Source: Edwardiiplasma whartonense (lineage in GTDB: Bacteria > Bacillota_I > Bacilli_A > Mycoplasmatales > Mycoplasmataceae). Taken from it: a stretch of DNA of 64,000 nt. Position 1 is the first letter of the stretch. Every line of letters begins with the position of its first letter. Of the stretch, positions 9,174 through 21,026 are shown one piece after another. The stretch lies in NCBI RefSeq assembly GCF_023566315.1, contig NZ_JAKNSU010000003.1; one strand, given 5' to 3'. The position numbers and the translations under genes are program-made. The notes beneath the pieces were generated by a model that made no database searches, had not been told where the DNA came from, and was given only the letters and a program-made list of their open reading frames with translations.

Positions 9174-10355
9174 ATGATTAGTCTTGAATATTTTCTCGAT
9201 GAAAAATGGTATAAGAAAAATCTTTCTAAATTAAAGGACAATCGTTTTTTAACTAAACTACCCGGAATTAAAGGCAACAAGTTTAGTTGAAAATTCAGAG
9301 AAAATGTACAACAAGACCGTTTTCTTTTTGATTATCTTGCTGCTTATCGGGTTGACCGAATGGAAAAAACTTACCGTGGGTTTAATTATTTTGAGATTAT
9401 CAGTTTTCTTTTAATTGATGGTAACTTAAAAGAGGACAAACCGGCCAGTGTTTTATATAAGAATTTAGTGCAGTTGAACAATGACAGATTGAAGCCTAAT
9501 TCTTATGACTTGAAGTTAATGCGGAACATTCTGCAAGTATATGATTTAATATATCAAAACAATTTTCCTTTAAACGAGGAAAATTTTGAACTTGTGGTTC
9601 ACATTTTATTTTTGGGGTTGGATTCTAGTTTAGATTCTTTAAGTGATCGAAAAAGAACAAAAGAAACTCCAAGTGCCTTTCATCATTTATTAGATCCAGG
9701 ATTAATTGATCAAGAGATGCATAACTTTTGGGAATACTTAAAAGACATTCCTGAAAATGATTTTTCTGGATTTACTAAAGCGTTTATTTTAGGGTTAGAG
9801 TTTCTCTATATCAGTCCGTTTCAAAGTTTAAACCTAATGATGATGCAGTTTATTATTAAATGGTATTTATTTCAACTTGATAATGACTTTACTTATCTTG
9901 GCTTTGGTTTGCTAATGGGGGTAAATTTCGAAACATTTGTTGAAGTGATTGATGAATTGTTTGCAACTGATTTTAATTGTGACCGATATTTAGCTTTGTT
10001 TCGGTTAATGACTAAAAACCAAGCTAATATGATGAAACGATTTTATTGAATGGTTAATAGCGTGAAGAAACCTTTAAGAACGAAAAAAGAATTTAATGCT
10101 GATGATTTAAGGTTTTTTATGAGTTGTCTAATGCTTTTGCCTTCCGAGTTTAATGAAAAAATGATTGAAGAAAACCCTTTCATTAATCAAATTTTAAATG
10201 GAAAAGAAGTCATTACCACTAAGTTGAACCAACTGGTGAATTTAGAGGTTTTACAAAGATCTCGTCAGAAAAACAAAGACTATTATATATGAGCAAACCC
10301 TGACTATCACAAAATTAACCACTTGTTAGTGGATGAAGCATGCAAACAAAAATAA
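9174..10355 (+). CDS. Degenerate Fic-like protein with C-terminal winged helix, between rplL and rpoB
   Basis: A 393-residue protein of unproven function. The region AFILGLEFLYISPFQSLNLMM (about residues 202-222) follows the Fic core pattern, in which a helix ends in His-Pro-Phe-x-x-Gly-Asn-Gly-Arg. Here Ser214 replaces the catalytic His, Leu219 and Leu221 replace both glycines and Met222 replaces the Arg; Pro215, Phe216 and Asn220 remain. The C-terminus (about 310-375: VITTKLNQLVNLEVLQRSRQKNKDYYIW) looks like the winged helix that often follows Fic domains. An active AMP-transferase seems excluded; a regulatory or structural role is more likely. It occupies the slot of rsmC (ybxB) in Bacillus. 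Its stop overlaps the rpoB ribosome-binding site. Confidence 0.6.
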
Positions 10356-10364
10356 GGAGAAACT

Positions 10365-13300
10365 ATGAGTTATAAAATTAAGAAAATTAATAACCGCACC
10401 ACAAGAAGGGATTACACCAAAGTTTCTGGGAAGTTACCTTTACCAAATTTAGTAGAAGTTCAAACTGACACTTTTGAATGATTTAAGACTAAGGGAATTC
10501 AAGAAGTATTTGATGAAATTTTTCCTATTGTTAGTCCAAATGGTCAAGCAACTTTAGCATTGGATGATTGAGAGTTTCGTACTCCACGAATTAGCATCGC
10601 TCAAGCTAAAGAAGAATCAAAGATTTATGATGAACCCATTTACGCTAATTTAACCTTAACAATTAATAAAGAAAATGAAATTGTTAGCAAAGAAGGATTA
10701 AAAATTGTTGGTGGCGATTTTGGTGTTTTCTTTAAGAATTGGTTAGAAAACCAGTTGGAAAATAAAAACGTGGTCTTAACCAAAAATGTTGATAATTTGT
10801 ACTTTTATGAAGCAAAGACTAAAAGCTCTACTCATCCAGACATTATTGAATTAACTTTGATTGATGAAACTGAAGAAGAATTAGTTATTAACTTAACTGT
10901 TTATAAAAAGGGTGAAGTTTTTATGGGAGATTTCCCGTTAATGACTGATGCAGGAACTTTTATTATTAATGGTAGTCAAAAAGTGATTGTTTCTCAATTA
11001 GTTCGTTCACCAGGTGCTTACTTTAACAAGGAATTGAACCGTAAAAATGGAGAGATGATTTACAGTGCTAACATTATTCCTTCGCGAGGAACTTGATTAG
11101 AATTTGAAACTGAAAATAAACGTAATGCCAATGGTGATTTAGAAGAAGTTTTGTATGTTAAAATCGACAAATCTCGTAAAACTACAGCTACTAGTTTAAT
11201 TACTGCCTTGGGAATTAAACCCGCTCAAGCTTTAGAACTATTTGACAGTTCTAATTTGATTAATAATACTTACCAACAAGATGGATTAACTGGAGATGGG
11301 GAAACTGATTGAGAAAACGCAGTTCAAGACATCTATAAAAAGATTCGTCAAGGAGAAACTGCTACTGCTGATGGTGCTTCAAAGTATTTAAATGGATTAT
11401 TATTTGACCGTCGTAAATATGATTTAACTAAAGCAGGTCGTTTTAAATTAAACCAAAAATTAGCTATTAAAAACCGTCTTTTAGGAACCAGATTAGCTGA
11501 AGACGTTCTTGATGCACAAGGTAAAGTTTTAATTCCCAAAGACACATTAGTTAACAAAGAAAACTACGAAGAAGTTCGTGAGATTTTTAGCCGTGATGTG
11601 ATGACCACTACTCTTGATTTCCTAAATGATATCAACAGTCCTAAAGCTATTCAAAAGGTAAAAGTTTACCGTGATAATGATTTGAAAACTAAAACAATCA
11701 CTTTATTAGGAATTACTGGTCACTCAAATGATGAATTCTTAAACATTGCTGATGTTTTAGCAACAATTTCTTATGCAGAAAACTTGCATTATAACATTGG
11801 TCAAATTGATGATATTGATCATTTAGGAAATCGCCGCGTAAGAACAGTGGGAGAATTGTTGCAAAACCAATTACGTATCGGAATGATTCGAATTGAAAAG
11901 AACGTACGAGAAAAACTTTCAACCGCTCAATTATTTAAGGTTAAGCCTTCAACAATTATTAACAACAAACCTTTAACTGCTGTGATTGGAGAATTCTTTA
12001 ATCTATCCCAACTTTCTCAATTTATGGATCAAATTAACCCATTATCAGAATTAACTAATAAACGTCGATTGACTGCATTAGGACCAGGAGGATTGTCTCG
12101 TGATCGTGCTGGCTTAGAAGTGCGGGATGTTCACGATTCTCATTATGGAAGAATTTGTCCAATTGAAACTCCTGAAGGACCAAATATTGGGTTGATTAAC
12201 AACTTAGCAACCTATGCAAAAGTTAATGAGTATGGATTTATTACCACTCCTTATCGAAGAGTTAAAAACGGTGTTATTAATAACGATGATATTCGTTATT
12301 TAACTGCTGATGAAGAAAATAATTATGTAATCGCGCAAGCAAACGTTAAACAAGATGATAGTGGAAAAATTTTAGAAGAAACTGTCATTTCGCGTTATAA
12401 AGGTGATGACATCATTGCCAACGTTCAAGATGTTGATTATATTGATGTTTCTCCAAAACAAATTTTCTCAATTGCTACTAGTTGTATTCCGTTCTTAGAA
12501 AACGATGATGCTAACCGGGCATTGATGGGAGCAAATATGCAACGTCAAGCTGTACCACTTTTAAGACCTGAAGCACCATTAGTAGGAACTGGGGTTGAAT
12601 TTGAAGCTGCCAGAGACTCTGGAAGTGCAATTGTTGCTAAAGAAGGCGGAATTGTTCGTTATGTTGATGCCAAAGTGATTACTGTGGAAACTAGTCAAGG
12701 AACTACTACTTACCCATTAGCTGATTTTGAACGTTCAAATAACGGAACTGCAATTGCGCAAAACCCAATTGTTAACCTTGGTGATACAGTTGAAAAAGGT
12801 GAGATTATTGCTGATGGTCCTTCAATGGATGAAGGAGAATTAGCGATTGGTCAAAACGTTGTGGTTGCCTTTACAACTTATAATGGTTACAACTATGAAG
12901 ATGCGATTGTAATGAGTGAACGTGTGGTTATGGAAGACCGTTTTACTTCAATTCACATTGATGAGTACACTATTGAACGTAGAAATACTAAACAAGGTGA
13001 AGAAGAAATTACTCGTGAAATTCCTAACATCTCTGAAAATTCAAAGAAATATTTAGATAGTGATGGAATTGTTGCGATCGGAACTGAAGTTAAGCATGGT
13101 GATATTTTAGTAGGAAAAGTAACTCCCAAAGGACAAGTACAACTTTCTCCAGAAGATAAGTTATTAAACGCAATTTTTGGTGAAAAATCACGTAACGTTA
13201 AAGATAATTCTTTAAAAGTACCAAATGGTGGGGATGGAATTGTTCAAACTGTTAAACGTTTCACGCGTGAAGATTATGACTTAGCACCTGATGTTTTAGA

Positions 13301-14198
13301 AATTGTTAAGATTTATGTCGTTCAAAAACGAAAAATCCAAGAAGGGGACAAAATGTCTGGACGTCACGGGAATAAAGGGGTTATTTCACGAATCCTTCCT
13401 GTAGAAGACATGCCTCACTTAGAAGATGGAACCCCAGTTGATATTATGTTAAACCCTCAAGGGGTGCCTTCACGGATGAATATTGGACAAATCTTAGAAA
13501 TTCATTTAGGAATGGCTGCTAAAAAACTTGGTATCAAGGTTGCAACTCCTGTTTTTGAAGGTTTAAATGAACAAGAGTTAGATGAGATTATGCAAGAAGC
13601 TGGAATGACTAACTTTGGAAAAGTGAAGTTAATTGATGGAGCAACTGGAGAGGTTATGGATAAACCAATTGCAGTTGGAGTTATGTACATGCTAAAACTT
13701 TCTCACATGGTTGATGATAAATTACATGCAAGAAATGTTGGTCCTTATTCTTTAATTACCCAACAACCATTGGGTGGAAAAGCCCAAAATGGGGGACAAA
13801 GATTTGGAGAAATGGAAGTTTGAGCGTTAGAAGCTTATGGAGCTGCGCATACTTTAAGAGAAATTCTTACGATTAAATCTGATGACATTAAAGGTCGGGT
13901 AAAAACTTATGAAGCAATTGTGCGTTCAAAGAAAATTCCTGAACCAGGAATTCCTGAGTCATTTAATGTGTTAACTAAAGAAATTATGGGTCTAGGATTT
14001 GACATGTTTATGATTGATGAACAAGGCAACAAATCAGCAATTAGTGCTTATGATCGCGCTGATAGTGATGTCGAAGAAGACTTGTATGCTTCAAATCAAG
14101 GTGATTATCACTCTCCAAGTGATGAAGAAATTATTGCATCAAATATTGAGCCAGAAGTCTTAGTAAATATGACTAGTGGTGAAGAAAGTAATGATTAA
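10365..14198 (+). CDS. rpoB: DNA-directed RNA polymerase subunit beta
   Basis: A 1277-residue catalytic subunit of RNA polymerase. Conserved blocks are in order: the fork/rifampicin region (SQLSQFMDQ, about 549-557 onward; RRLTALGPGG; CPIETPEGPNIGLI), the EDAIVMSE block, KMSGRHGNKGVIS, and the C-terminal GGKAQNGGQRFGEMEVW clamp anchor. At the E. coli 526 position the codon (12057-12059) is Asn not His, 518 is Ile and 531 is Thr, a pattern linked to natural rifampicin resistance in Spiroplasma. The C-terminus carries a short acidic tail. AAGGAGA at 10354-10360 sets the start. Several TGA codons are Trp. Confidence 0.98.
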
Positions 14199-14214
14199 GA
14201 AAGGGCGTAACTAA

Positions 14215-17200
14215 ATGGAAAATAAGAAGAATAAAAAATCAATTAAGATTGAATTATCAAGTCCAGAAGCGATTCGTTCTTGATCTCATGGTGAAGTTAA
14301 AAAACCAGAAACTATTAATTATAAAACTTTAAAAGCAGAAAAAGATGGTTTATTTGATGAACGAATCTTTGGACCGATTAAAAGTTTTGAATGTGCTTGT
14401 GGAAAGTACAAAAAAGCTAACCCGATGAACAAAGGAAAAGTTTGTGAAAAATGTGGGGTTGAATTAACTGAATCAATCGTACGAAGAGAAAGAATGGGGC
14501 ACATTGAGTTAGAAGAACCAGTTGCGCACATTTGAATGCTAAAAGTGGCACCAAGTCGGATTGCAGCAGTTTTAGATTTGAAAACTAAAGAATTAGAAGA
14601 AGTTGTTTACTTTGTTTCTTATATTGTTTTAGAAACCGGGGATTCACAGTATCTAACTGCTAAACAAGTGCTTGATTTAGAAAATTCAAAGTCAAGTTCA
14701 AAAACTCGTGAAGCATTGTTAAATACAATTCGTGAGGAAGTTTTGGCTAAAATTGAAGATCTTGAATCACGCGATGCCAGAAAAGCTCAGAGAATGATTT
14801 TAGAGTTAGAAGACCCAATGATTCCGTTTTCAATTGATGAAGCATCTGGTTTAATTGCAAAATATACCAAAGCTAAGTTTGGTATTGGGGCTGCAGCAAT
14901 TGAATACTTGTTGCAAAAAATCAATGTTGATGATGAAATCAAAACTTTGAAAGCAAATCTAAAGACAAACCATTCTGCAACTGATCAAACTAAAATGATG
15001 AAACGTTTAGAAGTTTTAGATGCTTTTAAGAGATCTAATGCTAAACCAGAATGAATGATTATGCACGTTTTGCCAGTTATTCCCCCAGATATTCGTCCAA
15101 TTATTCAATTGGATGGAGGAAGATTTACCACTTCTGAGATTAATGACTTGTATCGTCGAATCATTATTCGGAACGAACGTTTAAGAAAAGTGAAGTCAAT
15201 GAGCGCGCCTTCAATTATTGTTAACAATGAAAAAAGAATGTTACAAGAAGCAGTTGACGCCTTGATGGATAACGACCGCAAGGCCCGTCCAGTGGTAGGA
15301 AAAGATAAACGTCCATTAAAATCATTAACTTCAACTTTAAAGGGAAAACAAGGGCGTTTCCGTCAAAACTTACTAGGAAAACGAGTAGATTATTCTGGTC
15401 GTTCAGTAATCGCAATTGGTCCAGATTTAAAAATGTACCAAGCAGGAATTCCTCGTGAAATGGCAATCACCTTGTTCAAACCATTTATTATTCAATGATT
15501 ACAAGAACATGATTATGCTGATAATGTTAAATCAGCAGAACGAATGATTAATGGAAACGATCCTCACGTTTGAGAAGCGATTGAACAAGTGATTAAGGAT
15601 CGTCCTGTTTTGTTAAACCGGGCACCAACCCTTCACCGTCTGGGAATTCAAGCTTTTGAACCAAAAATTGTTAAGGGAAAAGCGATTCGTTTGCACCCAC
15701 TAGTAACTACTGCATTTAATGCCGACTTTGATGGAGACCAAATGGCAGTTCACTTACCAATTACTCCTGAAGCAATCGGTGAAGCGAGAGCTTTAATGTT
15801 GGGATCAAATGCAATTTTGGGACCAAAAGATGGAAAACCTATTGTAACTCCAACTCAAGATATGATTCTTGGTAACTATTATGTCACTTTAGAAGAGAAG
15901 GGTGTTGAGGGAGAAGGTATGGTATTTGCTTCTTCTTTAGAAGCAAAAACAGCTTATGAACAAGGGGTGGTTAACCTAAATGCGTTAGTAGCGATTCCTG
16001 TTGATAGTTTAAAAAAATATCATTTTGACCAAAAGGATAAGAATAGTTATTTAATGACTACGGTAGGAAAAATTTTGTTTAACGAAATTTTTGTTGAACC
16101 ATTTCCTTGAATTAATACTCCTGATATTATGAATGCTGAAGTTATGGTGCAAGATTATTTAATTGATCCAAACCAGACTACAGTAACAGAATGAATTAAT
16201 ACTCATGAAATTATGCAACCAATTAAGAAAAAGGAACTTTCAAAGATTATTGAACGTTACTTTAATGCTTATGGATCAAGAGCAACAGCACAAATGTTAG
16301 ATAACATGAAAGATTTGGGTTACTATTATTCAACTAAATCTGGAACGACAATTAGTGCTGGAGACGTTGTTGCTTATACTGAAAAATATGATGAGTTTAA
16401 AGTTGCTGATAAAAAAGTTGATCAAATTAATGAATTCTACAACGAAGGATTATTAACTGAAGGTGAAAAGAAACAACGTGTCATCAAGGTTTGATCTGAT
16501 GTTAAAGATAACATTCAAAAAGAATTAGAAGTGATTTTAAAAGAAGATCCAAAAAACCCGGTGTTTGTGATGTCAGATTCAGGAGCACGGGGAAATGTTT
16601 CGAACTTTACCCAACTTGTAGGAATGCGGGGATTGATGAACGATACTAAGGGGGATATTAAAGAAATCCCAATTAAGTCTTCATTTAGAGAAGGATTAAC
16701 TGTTTCAGAATACTTTATCTCAACTCACGGAGCGAGAAAAGGAATGGCTGATATTGCTTTAAAAACTGCAGACTCTGGATATCTAACCCGTCGTTTAGTT
16801 GATGTATCGCAAGAAATGGTTGTTTTAGCAGAAGATTGTCATCCTGCTAAAGGATTTATGGTTTCAGCGATTATTGATACTAAACATCAAAACGTGATTG
16901 TACCATTAAAAGATCGTTTACTTGGTCGTCATTCTTTTGATGATGTTGAAGATGACCAAGGTAATGTCTTGGTGCATAAAGACGAATTGTTTACTCCTGA
17001 CTTGGCGCAAAAAGTAATTGATGCAGGAATTACAACCATTAACATTCGTTCAGTATTAACTTGTGACAATGATCACGGGGTTTGTCAAAAATGTTATGGA
17101 ATTAACTTGGCAACTGGTAGTGAAGTTAAGTATGGAGAACCAGTTGGAGTAATTGCTGCACAATCAATTGGAGAACCAGGAACTCAACTTACGATGCGGA

Positions 17201-17982
17201 ACTTCCATACTGGTGGGGTTGCTGGAGATGCTGATATTACCCAAGGATTACCAAGAATTAAAGAATTGCTTGACGTGACTACGCCAAAAGGTTCAATTGC
17301 GGTAATTTCAAAAGTAGCAGGAGCAGTTAAAAGTATTCAAAACAACGACGGAATTTCTGAAATTGTCATTGAAAGTTTAAGTGGCGAAGATGAAAAGTAC
17401 CATACTGTTTATAATGCAATTGTTCGGGTTGAAGTTGGTCAAAAAGTTGAACCTGGTGAAAAATTAACTGAAGGTTCAATTGATATTAAAGAATTGCTAG
17501 ATGTAGCGTCTGTTGAGGCGGTTCAAAACTACATCTTAAAAGAAGTCCAACAAGTTTATCGTTTACAAGGAATTGAAATTGCTGACAAGTACATTGAAAT
17601 TATTATTAAACAAATGTTAGGAAAAGTAAAAATTACTGAAGCTGGAGAAACTGATTTATTACCAGGAGAAGTTGTAACCCAAAAACGTTTCCGTAATGCT
17701 GTTCAACAAGCATTCTTGAACAACCAACAACCACCATTAGCAAAACCAGTGATTTTTGGAATTAAAAAAGCACCATTGGAGTCAGAATCATGATTATCAT
17801 CAGCTTCATTCCAAGATACAGCACGAGTTTTAACTAAAGCAGTTGTTCGTGGTCAAGAAGACCACTTGGATGGTTTGAAAGAAAACATTATGTTAGGGAA
17901 CCTAATTCCTGCAGGAACTGGTTTAACTGGCACACAAGAAGTTATGAAGATTGGTGAAGAATATCACAAGTCTGAATACTAA
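14215..17982 (+). CDS. rpoC: DNA-directed RNA polymerase subunit beta'
   Basis: A 1255-residue subunit holding the polymerase active site. The N-terminal zinc site (CACGKYKK, then CEKCGVE, about 60-85), the catalytic NADFDGD triad of aspartates at 502-508 (15718-15738), the bridge and trigger region (GSRATAQMLDNMKDLGYYYS, then THGARKGMADIALKTADSGY) and the second zinc site (CDNDHGVCQKC, from residue 950) are all present. The start ATG is 16 bases after rpoB. The C-terminal block ARVLTKAVVRGQEDHLDGLKENIMLG is conserved. A palindromic terminator follows. Confidence 0.98.
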
Positions 17983-17990
17983 GAAATTTA

Positions 17991-18018
17991 AAAGCAGTTG
18001 TTAACAACTGCTTTTTTT
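17991..18018 (+). terminator. Intrinsic terminator after rpoC
   Basis: Uninterrupted 24-base palindrome (17991-18002 with 18003-18014) followed by T-run. It ends the rpoBC transcript. Confidence 0.85.
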
Positions 18019-18046
18019 CTGTGCTGTAAACAAAAGCTTAATTTTG

Positions 18047-18052
18047 TATAAT
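18047..18052 (+). promoter_or_regulatory. -10 box of the rpiB-glyA-upp transcript
   Basis: Consensus TATAAT preceded by TTTTG, 32 bases before rpiB. No clear -35 element. Confidence 0.5.
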
Positions 18053-18083
18053 TAAAACAAGAAAAAGAAAGAAGGTTTTGTTG

Positions 18084-18527
18084 ATGAAACCAAGAATTTA
18101 TATTAGTAATGACCATACTGGGGTAGAAATGAAACAGGCAATTGTCAAATACTTAACCAGTCTTGATTATCAAGTAACTGATTTAGGAAATGTTGATGGA
18201 AAATCTTGCAGTTATGCTAGCAAAGGTTTGGAATTGGGAGAAAAGATTGCTGGTGATAAAGACTGTTTAGGAGTTGCTTTGTGTGGTACGGGAATTGGCA
18301 TTTCAATTGCGGCAAACAAAGTTAAAGGAGTTAGAGCAGGATTAGTTTCTGAATTAGAGACTGCCCAGTTGATTCGTGAGCACAACGATTGTAATGTGAT
18401 TGCGATGGGGGCAAGAATGATCGCTGTTGATAAGGCTTTAAAACTAGTTGACGCCTTTTTAAAGAGTGAATTTGCTCATGGTCGTCACGAAGAAAGGGTA
18501 AAAACAATTAATGAATACCATGGATAA
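18084..18527 (+). CDS. rpiB: Ribose-5-phosphate isomerase B
   Basis: Interconverts ribose-5-phosphate and ribulose-5-phosphate in the pentose phosphate pathway, supplying ribose for nucleotide salvage. The 147-residue RpiB/LacAB-family protein has the N-terminal ISNDHTGVEMK phosphate-binding segment (usually GSDHAG), the catalytic Cys67 in LCGTGIGISIAANK, and REHNDCNVIAMGAR. ATG at 18084 is preferred over upstream TTG codons because GAAGG at 18071-18075 fits it. It overlaps glyA by 17 bases. Confidence 0.93.
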   Translation: MKPRIYISNDHTGVEMKQAIVKYLTSLDYQVTDLGNVDGKSCSYASKGLELGEKIAGDKDCLGVALCGTGIGISIAANKVKGVRAGLVSELETAQLIREHNDCNVIAMGARMIAVDKALKLVDAFLKSEFAHGRHEERVKTINEYHG

Positions 18528-19749
18528 GCGCATCCAGAGAGCTTTAAACAAAGAATTAAATCGTCAACAAACTCACATTGAATTAATTGCTTCAGAAAAC
18601 TATGTTTCAGAGGCAGTCTTAACTGCCAATGGTTCGATTTTTACCAATAAGTATGCTGAAGGATATCCTCATAAACGTTATTATGGGGGTTGTGCCTATA
18701 TTGATGAAGTTGAAAGTTTAGGTATTGAATTAGCAAAAGAAATTTTTGGTTGTGATCACGCCAACCTTCAACCCCACTCAGGATCGCAAGCAAACCAAGC
18801 GGTTTATCAAGCTTTATTAAATCCTGGTGATAAGGTGCTAGCAATGGATTTGAATGCTGGAGGGCATTTAACGCATGGTTCTAAAGTCAACTTTTCTGGA
18901 AAAACCTATCACTTTGCTTTTTATGGTGTTGATCAAAAAACTGAAATGTTAGATTATGATTTAATTGCTAGACAAGCTCGAGAATTTCAACCAAAATTGA
19001 TTGTTACTGGAGCTAGTGCTTATTCTCGTAAAATTGATTTTGCTAAATTTAAAGAAATTGCTGATGAGGTTGGTGCGAAATTGATGGTGGATATGGCTCA
19101 CATTGCTGGATTGGTGGCTACAGGAATGCATCAAAATCCAGTACCTTATGCTGATGTAGTTACAACCACAACCCACAAAACGCTTCGTGGAGCTAGGGGG
19201 GGGATGATTTTGTGTAAACAAGAGTATGCTAAAAAGATTGATTCTGCAGTTTTTCCTGGAACTCAAGGTGGCCCTTTAGAAAACTTAATTGCAGGAAAAG
19301 TTCAAGCATTATGCGAAGTTCAAACTCCAGAGTTCAAACTTTATGGCCAACAAATTGTTAAAAATGCTCAAGCACTTGCTCAAGCACTTGAGCAAAACGG
19401 AATTAAGTTATTAACTAACGGAACAGATAATCACTTGATTAATTTTGATGTTAAAAAAACCTTTAATTTAACTGGAAGAGAAGCTGAAAAGATTTTAGAA
19501 AGTATTGGCATTGTCACAAATAAAGAATTACTTCCCTTTGACAAAGAAACTCCTTATAATACTTCAGGATTAAGAATCGGAACTCCAGCAATGACTACTC
19601 GCGGTTTTAAAGAACCAGAATTTATTGCTGTGGGAGAAATCATTGCTCAGGCTTTGAAGAATCCTGATTCTGCTAATTTAACTACCTTACATCAACAAGT
19701 AGAAGGGCTTTGTGCTCAGTTCTTGATTTATCCCAATTTAAAATATTAG
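18511..19749 (+). CDS. glyA: Serine hydroxymethyltransferase
   Basis: Pyridoxal-phosphate enzyme that converts serine and tetrahydrofolate to glycine and methylene-tetrahydrofolate. The 412-residue protein contains LIASENYVSEAV, the PHSGSQANQAVY cofactor region, DMAHIAGLVA, and the PLP lysine at about 223 in TTTTHKTLRGARGG. The start at 18511 lies inside rpiB and has AGAAAGGG about 12 bases upstream; ATG at 18520 is an alternative. Its place with upp and rpiB fits nucleotide and one-carbon metabolism. Confidence 0.97.
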   Translation: MNTMDKRIQRALNKELNRQQTHIELIASENYVSEAVLTANGSIFTNKYAEGYPHKRYYGGCAYIDEVESLGIELAKEIFGCDHANLQPHSGSQANQAVYQALLNPGDKVLAMDLNAGGHLTHGSKVNFSGKTYHFAFYGVDQKTEMLDYDLIARQAREFQPKLIVTGASAYSRKIDFAKFKEIADEVGAKLMVDMAHIAGLVATGMHQNPVPYADVVTTTTHKTLRGARGGMILCKQEYAKKIDSAVFPGTQGGPLENLIAGKVQALCEVQTPEFKLYGQQIVKNAQALAQALEQNGIKLLTNGTDNHLINFDVKKTFNLTGREAEKILESIGIVTNKELLPFDKETPYNTSGLRIGTPAMTTRGFKEPEFIAVGEIIAQALKNPDSANLTTLHQQVEGLCAQFLIYPNLKY

Positions 19750-19765
19750 AAAGAAGAAATTATTT

Positions 19766-20389
19766 ATGTCTGTCTTTGAACTAAAACATCCTTTGATTAT
19801 TGACAAGTTGACCAGAATGCGTCGCAAAGAAACTACGAGTAAAGATTTTCGTGAAAATCTCAATGAGATTGCTGGATTAATGGTTTATGAAGTATTTCGT
19901 GATTTACCTTTAAGTGAACAAACCATTCAAACTCCCTTGGTTGAGACAACTGGTTATGTAATTAAAACTCCTGTGGTACTAGTCCCAATTATTCGAGCTG
20001 GATTAGGAATGGTCGAAGGAATTCAACAATTAGTACCCACAAGCCGGGTAGCACATATTGGTTTGTATCGTGATGAGGTTACTAAACAACCAGTACAATA
20101 CTATGCTAAACCTACTCCTGATGTTAATCGATCATATGTTTTGGTGGTTGATCCGATGTTAGCAACTGGTGGTTCTGCTAATAAAGCACTAATGATTGCT
20201 AAAGAGTGAGGAGCAAAAACGATTAAGTTTATTTGTTTGGTAGCAGCGCCTCAAGGGATTGAGTCGTTGCAAACTGCTCATCCTGATGTTGACATTTATG
20301 TAGCAAGTATTGATCAAAGTTTAAACGATGAGGGTTATATTATTCCTGGATTAGGGGATGCTGGTGACCGAATTTTTGGTACTAAGTAG
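19766..20389 (+). CDS. upp: Uracil phosphoribosyltransferase
   Basis: Salvages uracil with PRPP to UMP, the main pyrimidine source in organisms that cannot make it. The 207-residue protein shows PIIRAGLGMVEG, GLYRDEVT, the PRPP-binding loop VDPMLATGGSA (about 128-138) and the C-terminal uracil-binding DEGYIIPGLGDAGDRIFGT. Length matches the family. One internal TGA is Trp. It lies 16 bases after glyA with AGAAAGAAG upstream and ends with a terminator. Confidence 0.97.
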
Positions 20390-20454
20390 TTTTTGTTAAT
20401 AAAACCAAGCTTGTAATTTTCAAAAACAGTTTAGATAAGCATTTTAAAGAAGGA

Positions 20455-20497
20455 AAAAACCTGTTGGAAGCAACTGCTTTTTAGCAGGTTTTTTTAG
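20455..20497 (+). terminator. Intrinsic terminator after upp
   Basis: Outer stem 20455-20463 with 20485-20493 (9 bp) and T-run; an inner CTGC/GCAG pairing can extend it. Confidence 0.75.
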
Positions 20498-20573
20498 TTT
20501 TAGTCGCGCAATAAAATTTAGTTTGTATTAAAATAAAGGAGATGGATATTATATTTAAGATTGAGGTATAGGG

Positions 20574-21026
20574 ATGGGCCAATCTTTTCTTGCCCAGAAG
20601 TGAAGACAAACAAATAAATGATTTGTGCTTGGATTGATTTCTTTGATGATAACTATTTTTTTGGTTTTAATCATTTTAGTGACAACCAAGACAACCAAAG
20701 TTGACTGAAGTTGAATAATTGGTTATGTGGTGGCCTTTTTTTGTAGTACCACAGCTCTTTTTTTAATCTATTACGCTTATAAAGTTTTAATTAGAACAGA
20801 AAATTATTACACTTATCTTTTCTTATTTATCTCAAGATTTGGTCTATATTTTATTCCATTCATACTTGCTGTTTTTGTTCCTGGAGATAAAGTTTCGGTG
20901 TTTGGGGTGCTGATTGGTTTTGCCCCAATTGTTCTGTTACCACTTTTTCAAGGAGGTTATCAGATTCTGACCACTAAACAAACAACAAGTACGAGTAAAT
21001 TAAAGAGTCTGGAAGGGGGGGCTTAA
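20574..21026 (+). CDS. atpI: AtpI-like membrane protein, first gene of the ATP synthase operon
   Basis: A 150-residue protein with four predicted helices (about 18-40, 48-70, 82-103, 112-132) and a polar C-terminus. No catalytic motif is visible. The assignment rests on position directly before atpB, the same length class and topology as AtpI, and translational coupling (its stop overlaps the atpB start, TAATG). AtpI assists assembly of the c-ring and possibly magnesium uptake in Bacillus. ATG 20574 is chosen because an in-frame TAA lies at 20556 and GAGG sits at 20563-20566. Five internal TGA codons hide it from standard-code gene finding. Confidence 0.7.
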
